A stretch of 5,501 nt of DNA. Origin: Streptosporangiaceae bacterium. Its GTDB lineage: Bacteria; Actinomycetota; Actinomycetes; Streptosporangiales; Streptosporangiaceae. Shown one piece after another: positions 1 to 5,501 of this stretch. The number at the start of each line of letters is the position of its first letter. Position 1 is the stretch's first letter. The stretch covers positions 1 through 5,501 of the forward strand of contig JASHTQ010000764.1 in the NCBI GenBank assembly GCA_030040475.1, written 5' to 3'. The translations under genes were made by a program, and so were the position numbers. The notes below the pieces were generated by a model. That model searched no databases, was not told where the DNA came from, and saw only the letters and a program-made list of their open reading frames with translations.

Positions 1-1809
<1,809 letters not shown>

Positions 1810-1822
1810 TGCCCGCGCGAAT

Positions 1823-1872
1823 ACCACCGCCCGTTCGGGGGATTAAAAGAATTTAGCCGAACGGGCCGTGGT
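1823..1872. terminator. Long inverted repeat between convergent genes, probable bidirectional terminator
   Basis: Arms at 1823-1838 and 1857-1872 pair over 16 positions with a single C:C mismatch (1828/1867). The inner 10 bp are perfect (GCCCGTTCGG against CCGAACGGGC). The 18-base loop is A/T-rich and can form a further 4-bp pairing (TAAA 1844-1847 with TTTA 1852-1855). It starts 14 bases after the carboxylase stop codon, and the minus-strand gene's stop (1843-1845) lies in the loop, so it could end transcripts from both sides. Only short T-runs follow the stem on either strand, so it is not a textbook intrinsic terminator; that is common in GC-rich actinomycetes, where stems without U-tracts often serve. 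Confidence 0.6.
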
Positions 1873-2340
1873 TTCTCGCCCGCGGATCTGGCTACGGTCC
1901 CGGCGCTTTTCGTAACGGACGGTCCTACGGCGGCGGTTTCGCTGGCCCGCCGGCTCGGTGACGGCAGGGGCACGCGGCCCTATGACGAGGGTGCACCGGC
2001 CGCCCGCGGGGCGGTACGCCCCGGCCGCCCGCCACACCACGAGGAGCGGATAAGCGCCGTACTTGGCGGGCCCGATATCGCCGGGGCTGATCTCGAGGAT
2101 GAAACGCGGGCCGTAACCGTCACCGGCTGACCGGCCAAGGCGAACCCATTCCGGGCGGAAATCCGGGTTATCCGAGATGACGCTGAATTCATGAATGGAA
2201 GGAATCCCGTACGCCGTCCGGGCGACGAACGGAAAGCACGCCGTCTCGCCGGGGGCAATCCGGCGCTCGGCCACGGCCAGCACGATATCCGATACGGCCC
2301 CGGCCACCTGAGTCCCGCTCGCTACCACGATGCATCCCAT
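1843..2340 (-). CDS. Hypothetical protein with a probable Ig-like beta-sandwich domain
   Basis: Product not assigned to a named family. From the ATG at 2338-2340 the protein has 165 residues. Roughly residues 16-122 look like a beta-sandwich: IAPGE (28-32), then FSVISDNPDF (52-61), ISPGDIG (84-90), AYPLLVVW (96-103) and RCTLVIG (115-121). The pattern of a GD turn, a tyrosine-centred strand and a final C-T-L-V-I strand resembles small actinomycete hypothetical proteins known to me only by general pattern. No signal peptide or membrane helix is seen, so it is probably cytoplasmic. Residues from about 130 on are an arginine-rich tail ending SAKFF. The start is uncertain: a GTG at 2374-2376 in the same frame would add 12 residues, and a GTG at 2326-2328 (GGGA six bases upstream) would remove 4. 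Many codons end in A or T (GAT, ATT, CGT, GAA), unlike the neighbours, so the gene may be acquired or weakly expressed. It converges on the carboxylase gene and is divergent from the DUF1330 gene. Confidence 0.72.
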   Translation of the reverse strand: MGCIVVASGTQVAGAVSDIVLAVAERRIAPGETACFPFVARTAYGIPSIHEFSVISDNPDFRPEWVRLGRSAGDGYGPRFILEISPGDIGPAKYGAYPLLVVWRAAGAYRPAGGRCTLVIGPRAPAVTEPAGQRNRRRRTVRYEKRRDRSQIRGRETTARSAKFF

Positions 2341-2399
2341 GAGTCCGACACTGCGGGGAAGGTCCCCCAACTCCACGGAGGCCGGCGCGGGCGTCTAGA

Positions 2400-2405
2400 T
2401 ACAGT
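2400..2405 (+). promoter_or_regulatory. Candidate -10 element (TACAGT) for a leaderless DUF1330 transcript
   Basis: TACAGT fits the actinobacterial -10 pattern TAnnnT and ends six bases before the GTG at 2412, so transcription starting about 7 bases after it would begin on the start codon. The gene has no properly spaced Shine-Dalgarno sequence (AGGA at 2407-2410 lies only one base before GTG), which agrees with leaderless translation. No convincing -35 box is seen. The placement is inferred from spacing and motif alone. Confidence 0.35.
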
Positions 2406-2411
2406 CAGGAT

Positions 2412-2768
2412 GTGACAGATGAGCAGACAAAGGTCTACGCGCTGAACCTGTTCGACATCGCCGACCGTGCGGAGTACCTGGCGTACTCACGCCGGTCCGC
2501 CCGCGAGGTCGCCAGGCACGGAGGGCGGGTGCTGGCCCTGGGCCGGTTCCGGGAGAGCGCGGCCGGCGACATCGCTCCCCGGCAGGTGCTGATCCTCGTC
2601 GAGTGGGAGTCCAGGGCGGCCTTCGAGAGCTACCGTCAGGACCCGGAACTCGCGGACCTGCACCCGCACCGGGAACAGGGCACCTCGGCGTACGTGTGGC
2701 ACCTGTTCGACCGGCTCGAGGACCTGCGTCCTGTCCTTATCCCGCCCGCTGACGGCGGCAGTTCCTGA
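2412..2768 (+). CDS. DUF1330-type dimeric alpha/beta-barrel protein
   Basis: A small soluble protein of 118 residues that matches the DUF1330 pattern, in the ferredoxin-like dimeric alpha/beta-barrel superfamily. Expected elements appear in order: strand 1 VYALNLFDI (8-16), helix 1 with EYLAYSRRSAREVARHGG (21-38), strand 2 RVLALGRF (39-46), strand 3 QVLILVEWES (58-67), helix 2 starting AAFESYRQDPEL (69-80), and a last strand near YVWHLF (94-99). The length is close to the family's usual 95-120 residues. Members generally dimerise; most have no proven reaction, so none is assigned. The chosen start is the GTG at 2412; the ATG at 2419 is in another frame that soon stops. It stands alone: divergent from the beta-sandwich gene, and 102 bases ahead of the sensor kinase gene, which probably has its own promoter. 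Confidence 0.85.
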   Translation: MTDEQTKVYALNLFDIADRAEYLAYSRRSAREVARHGGRVLALGRFRESAAGDIAPRQVLILVEWESRAAFESYRQDPELADLHPHREQGTSAYVWHLFDRLEDLRPVLIPPADGGSS

Positions 2769-2835
2769 TGCCTGCCTGTCAGCTTCTCGGCCCGCCGGCC
2801 GCCACGATGCCTGTGAACATATTGAAACGTCACCA

Positions 2836-2864
2836 TTCCCGGTGCCCTGGTCCTGCCGCATACT
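2836..2864 (+). promoter_or_regulatory. Weak candidate promoter for the sensor operon
   Basis: A possible -35 (TTCCCG, 2836-2841) and -10 (CATACT, 2859-2864) are separated by 17 bases. The -10 ends six bases before the GTG at 2871, so the transcript would be leaderless. There is no Shine-Dalgarno sequence before this GTG, and it is the only start codon available: no ATG or GTG lies between it and the in-frame stop at 2823-2825. The -35 matches TTGACA at only three positions, so this is a suggestion from spacing rather than a firm call. Confidence 0.28.
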
Positions 2865-2870
2865 GGTCCG

Positions 2871-4067
2871 GTGGACCCGGCAGCTGACTCCGTCGGGGGG
2901 CATAGACGGCCCTCCGCGGGCCGCCGCAGGCGGGCACGCCAGCCGCGCTTCGTAGGGCCGTCCGATCAGGCGCTGAACTGGCTGGCCGGCTGGTATGCGA
3001 TCGCGTTGCGGTTCGGCGGCGCGGTCTTGTTCACCGCGGTGGCCGTGCTGGCCGCGACGGGGCAGGTCTCCGGCTGGTGGCTGGGCGCCGCGCTGGCCGC
3101 GCTGTGCCTGTGGTCGGTCTTTTTCAGCTGGCGGGTCCGGCGATCCGGGCTCGCGACGGCCGTGGTGCTGGCCGACGCCGTGGTGATCTCGGTGCTGGCG
3201 CTGGCGCAGCAGCACCTGGTCCCGGCCGTGCTGATCCAGGCCAGCACGAGCTGGATGCTCCCGCTGGCCTGCACCTCGGTCTACATCCTGCAGATCGCGC
3301 TGCGGCCGTGGCTGGGCCTGCCCGCGGCCGCGATGGTGGTCCTCTGCTACGGCCTGGGCTCCGGCCACCCGATCGACGCCTTCCTGCTGGTGGTGGAGAC
3401 GATCGTCGCCGCGGGGCTGGTGGCGGTGATCCGCGGCGGCGCGCGGCAGGCGGACGCGATCGTCGCGGCCGGGCTGGAGACCGAGCGGCAGATCCGGGCC
3501 GAGGAGGCGCGGCGCGCCGACGAGCGGGAGCAGCACCGCCAGCTGCACGACACCGTCTTGTCCACGCTGACGATGGTCGCGGCCGGCGCCTTTGCCGGGC
3601 CGTCCCCGGCGCTGACCGCGCAGGCGGCCAGGGACCTGCGCGTGCTGCAAGGGCTCGAGGGCGCCCCGGCGGTGGCGGGCGGGTTCGCGCCGCTGACCGA
3701 CCTGAGGCCGCAGCTGGAGCGGGCCGCCGCCAGCACCGGTGACCTGGACGTCCGGCTGAGGCTCGTCCCGGTCACGCTGCCGTCGCCGGTCGCGGACCAG
3801 CTCGTGGCGTGCGTCGGCGAGGCGCTGCGCAACGTCGAGCGGCACGCCGGCACCGGCCAGGCGGAAGTGACCGTCACCGGCGGTGCGGGCTGGGCGGTCG
3901 TCAAGGTCGCCGACCGGGGCCGGGGGTTCAACCCGTCCGCCACCCCGCCGTCGCGCCGGGGTATCCGCGAGTCGATCACCGGGCGGATGCTGGCGGTCGG
4001 CGGCCGGGCCGCGATCGCCAGCCGCCCCGGCGCGGGCACGACCGTCACCGTGAGCTGGCCGGCATGA
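2871..4067 (+). CDS. Membrane sensor histidine kinase, NarL-partner (HisKA_3-like) type
   Basis: A membrane-bound sensor kinase of 398 residues, predicted to autophosphorylate on His and pass phosphate to the response regulator encoded two genes downstream. A basic N-terminal arm (11-26, very Arg-rich) is followed by five or six hydrophobic segments at about 47-63, 69-86, 95-112, 117-143, 147-163 and 169-187, with no sizeable extracellular domain. A charged linker (190-222) resembling a coiled coil leads to the phosphoacceptor motif LHDTVLSTL with His226 (codon 3546-3548). The ATPase domain has the N-box EALRNVERHA (317-326; Glu317, Asn321), the G1 box DRGRGF (348-353), a G2-like RRGIRESITGRM (362-373) and the G3 box GAGTTVTV (387-394), so it looks catalytically complete. 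The layout resembles actinobacterial MacS/DUF5931-type kinases, though membership is not proven. The signal is unknown; with little outside the membrane it may sense membrane or envelope state. Its stop overlaps the next gene's start by 4 bp. Confidence 0.92.
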   Translation: MDPAADSVGGHRRPSAGRRRRARQPRFVGPSDQALNWLAGWYAIALRFGGAVLFTAVAVLAATGQVSGWWLGAALAALCLWSVFFSWRVRRSGLATAVVLADAVVISVLALAQQHLVPAVLIQASTSWMLPLACTSVYILQIALRPWLGLPAAAMVVLCYGLGSGHPIDAFLLVVETIVAAGLVAVIRGGARQADAIVAAGLETERQIRAEEARRADEREQHRQLHDTVLSTLTMVAAGAFAGPSPALTAQAARDLRVLQGLEGAPAVAGGFAPLTDLRPQLERAAASTGDLDVRLRLVPVTLPSPVADQLVACVGEALRNVERHAGTGQAEVTVTGGAGWAVVKVADRGRGFNPSATPPSRRGIRESITGRMLAVGGRAAIASRPGAGTTVTVSWPA

Positions 4068-5203
4068 CCCTCCCGCAGCCGGCGGCACAGCCGCTAGCCA
4101 GGGCAGCCGTGCAGCCGACGGCGATGATGTCCGGCCGCTATCAGCGGGCCTTCACGATCGCGGTGGTCTTCCTGGTCGCGGGGTGGCATATCGCCGGAGC
4201 GGGCGGGCAGCTCCTGCACAACCGGCCTGCGTACGGCTCGTTCGCCTTCCAGTGCGCGATGTGGCTGGTCATGGCGCTCGCGATCGCCGTCGGGTCGGTC
4301 CTGGTGCTGCGCGGGACGCCGGACCGGCGCGCGGCCTGGGCGGTGGCCGTGATCGCGCTGGCCGCGAGCACGGCGGCAGCGGCGGCCAGCCCGGCCGCCC
4401 AGATGCTGGCGGTCAACTGGTCGTGGGGGACGGCCGGCTGGACCGGCGTGCTCGTCTTGCTCCGCCGCCGGTTCTGCGAGCTTGCGTGGTTCCTCGCCGC
4501 GCAGGCCGTGGCCACCTTCGGCGTGCAGGCGTGGGACGGGCTGAACCGCACCGACCTGGCCGGGTTCCTCGCCGTCCTTGCCTGGTCGACCGGCGCCCAG
4601 GTGGCGGTCGCCGCCGGGGTCAGGGCGCTGGATGCCGCCGCCGGCCAGGCCGCCACCGCGGTGCGCAGCGAGCACGCCGCGCGCGAGCGGGCCGCCACCG
4701 CGGAGGTCATCCGGGCCGCCAGGCACGCCCGCTGGCTCGCGCTGCAGGAAACCGCCGTCCCGCTGGTCGCCGAGCTCGCGGCGGGGACGGCCGACCCGGG
4801 CGACGCCCAGGTGCGCAGCAGGTGCGCGGTCCAGGCGGCCCGGCTGCGCCGGCTGCTTGCCGAGAGCGACGAGGTACCCGGATCGCTGGTGCACGAACTG
4901 CACGCGAGCGCCGACGTGGCCGAGCGGCGCGGGGTTGCCGTCGAGATCGAGACCGCCGGGCTGCTGCCGCAGGTTCCCGGCCCGGCCCGGCGGGTGATCA
5001 CCGACGCGGCCATCGCGATCTTGACCGCGGCGCGCAGCCAGGCACGGATCACCCTGGCGGCGGTGGCCGCCGGAATCGCCGTCAGCTTCGTCGCGGACAC
5101 CGGCACGGCCATCCGGCTGCCCGCGGCCGGCGACGGGGTCGCTATCGAACAGCAGCAAGACCGCGGCATGCTCTGGGCGGAGGCGCGATGGAACAGCCTG
5201 TGA
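4064..5203 (+). CDS. Degenerate histidine-kinase-like membrane protein (probable pseudokinase)
   Basis: Of 379 residues, this protein has a kinase's architecture without its catalytic residues. About six hydrophobic segments lie at 29-47, 62-83, 89-108, 123-134, 139-155 and 164-186, then a charged linker resembling a coiled coil (187-222). Where the upstream kinase has HDTVL, this one reads QETAV (228-232), so the phosphoacceptor His is replaced by Gln228. The region RCAVQAARLRRLLAESDE (253-270) keeps the dimerisation-helix look. In the ATPase-like part, N-box positions corresponding to Glu, Asn and His read Ile317, Thr321 and Ser325; the G1-like VADTGT (343-348) lacks the second glycine, and no G2 or G3 box follows. 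ATP binding and phosphorylation therefore look lost, yet the frame is intact and codon use is normal, which argues against decay. Related actinomycete proteins with this ARLRRLLAE region seem to exist (recollection). The start is ATG 4064-4066, overlapping the kinase stop as ATGA. Later Met codons (4124, 4127) lack a ribosome site. Confidence 0.85.
   Translation: MTLPQPAAQPLARAAVQPTAMMSGRYQRAFTIAVVFLVAGWHIAGAGGQLLHNRPAYGSFAFQCAMWLVMALAIAVGSVLVLRGTPDRRAAWAVAVIALAASTAAAAASPAAQMLAVNWSWGTAGWTGVLVLLRRRFCELAWFLAAQAVATFGVQAWDGLNRTDLAGFLAVLAWSTGAQVAVAAGVRALDAAAGQAATAVRSEHAARERAATAEVIRAARHARWLALQETAVPLVAELAAGTADPGDAQVRSRCAVQAARLRRLLAESDEVPGSLVHELHASADVAERRGVAVEIETAGLLPQVPGPARRVITDAAIAILTAARSQARITLAAVAAGIAVSFVADTGTAIRLPAAGDGVAIEQQQDRGMLWAEARWNSL
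5179..5183 (+). promoter_or_regulatory. Ribosome binding site (GGAGG) for the response regulator
   Basis: GGAGG lies four bases before the ATG at 5188, inside the end of the preceding gene. It is the clearest Shine-Dalgarno match in the window and favours ATG 5188 over the in-frame GTG at 5200, which would instead give a GTGA 4-bp overlap with the upstream stop. The spacing is somewhat short. Confidence 0.55.
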
Positions 5204-5501
5204 CGGTGGCGATCATCGAAGACCATCCGGTCGTCACCGAGGGGGTGGAATCCTGGATCCGGTCCGCTCCCGGCCAGCGGGTGCGGCTGGTGCAGACGGC
5301 GCGCGACCTGACCGCGTTCCGCGCCGCGCCGCGGCTGCCGGTCGACGTGCTGATCCTGGACCTGGAGCTGTCCGGCGAGCTGGTGACCGCGCAGATTCCC
5401 GGGCTGGTGGCGGCCGGATACCGGGTGGTGGCCTTCTCCGGGCACAGCGACCCGGTGATCGTGATGGAGACGCTGGACAACGGCGCGCACGCCTACATCT
5501 C
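5188..5501 (+). CDS. Response regulator, receiver domain (3' partial)
   Basis: This is the receiver domain of a response regulator that most likely accepts phosphate from the kinase encoded at 2871-4067. Only the first 104 residues are inside the window. Visible receiver landmarks are the acidic pair Glu11-Asp12 in IIEDHPVV, the phosphoacceptor Asp58 in VLILDLEL, Ser84 at the conserved Thr/Ser position in VAFSGHSD, and GAHAYIS (99-105), where a conserved Lys normally follows just past the edge. The EDHPVV start and the GAHAYIS end are typical of NarL/FixJ-class regulators, so a LuxR-type HTH DNA-binding domain is expected downstream but is not seen. The loop after Asp58 reads LELSGEL rather than the common MPGMDG form. 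The gene overlaps the pseudokinase gene by 16 bp, supporting one operon and coupled translation. A GTG at 5200 is the alternative start, four codons in. Confidence 0.93.
   Translation, partial: MEQPVTVAIIEDHPVVTEGVESWIRSAPGQRVRLVQTARDLTAFRAAPRLPVDVLILDLELSGELVTAQIPGLVAAGYRVVAFSGHSDPVIVMETLDNGAHAYI

Noticed and set aside
2329..2336. 8-bp palindrome GATGCATC as an operator
   Set aside because: It is short, lies in the first codons of the minus-strand gene, and has no flanking symmetry.
2788..2801. Small hairpin CGGCC-CGCC-GGCCG after the DUF1330 gene as a terminator
   Set aside because: The stem is only 5 bp, with no T-run, and such pairings are expected by chance in GC-rich DNA.
2822..2827. 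TTGAAA as a -35 box for the sensor operon
   Set aside because: The sequence 17 bases downstream (CCCTGG) is not a -10, and the distance to CATACT is 31 bases, too long for a standard promoter.
3809..4063. Upstream extension of the pseudokinase frame into the kinase gene
   Set aside because: This part reads as Arg- and Gly-rich nonsense in this frame and overlaps the kinase ATPase domain. The ATG at 4064 with the ATGA overlap is the natural start.
2487..4088. Long minus-strand frame across the DUF1330 and kinase genes
   Set aside because: Composition is typical of an antisense shadow (Arg, Gly, Pro, Gln rich), and it crosses two well-supported plus-strand genes and their intergenic gap.
4094..5490. 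Long minus-strand frames opposite the pseudokinase and regulator genes
   Set aside because: No recognisable domain. The plus strand has the overlapping operon and a receiver domain with the correct catalytic residues.

Overview
The window is very GC-rich and its coding frames mostly use codons ending in G or C. It has GTG starts, overlapping genes and NarL-type two-component genes. All of this points to the chromosome of a high-GC actinomycete; the genus cannot be fixed from the sequence alone. No RNA genes, CRISPR arrays, insertion sequences or attachment sites were seen.

Layout. (1) Bases 1-1809 (+) hold the 3' part of a large biotin-dependent acyl-CoA carboxylase, covering the carboxyltransferase half of a single-chain, eukaryote-like multidomain enzyme; its beginning lies upstream of the window. 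(2) A long inverted repeat (1823-1872) sits where this gene converges with a minus-strand gene and probably ends transcription. (3) About 1843-2340 (-) encodes a small orphan protein with a probable beta-sandwich domain and an arginine-rich tail; its codon use is less GC-biased than that of its neighbours. (4) A 71-bp divergent gap precedes 2412-2768 (+), a DUF1330-type dimeric alpha/beta-barrel protein. (5) From 2871 to the right edge runs a tightly packed regulatory operon: a membrane sensor histidine kinase (2871-4067), a second membrane protein built like a histidine kinase but lacking the phosphoacceptor histidine and the ATP-binding N-box residues (4064-5203), and a NarL/FixJ-type response regulator cut by the window end (5188 onward).

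How they work together. The last three genes overlap (4 bp and 16 bp) and are almost certainly co-transcribed and translationally coupled. The likely model is one active kinase, one pseudokinase partner that may tune signal input or kinase activity, and one shared response regulator. The signal and target genes are not visible. The carboxylase, the beta-sandwich protein and the DUF1330 protein have no evident functional tie to this sensor operon.

The most interesting item is the kinase/pseudokinase/regulator triplet. Second is the single-chain carboxyltransferase, which has Lys and His where eukaryotic acetyl-CoA carboxylase has Arg.
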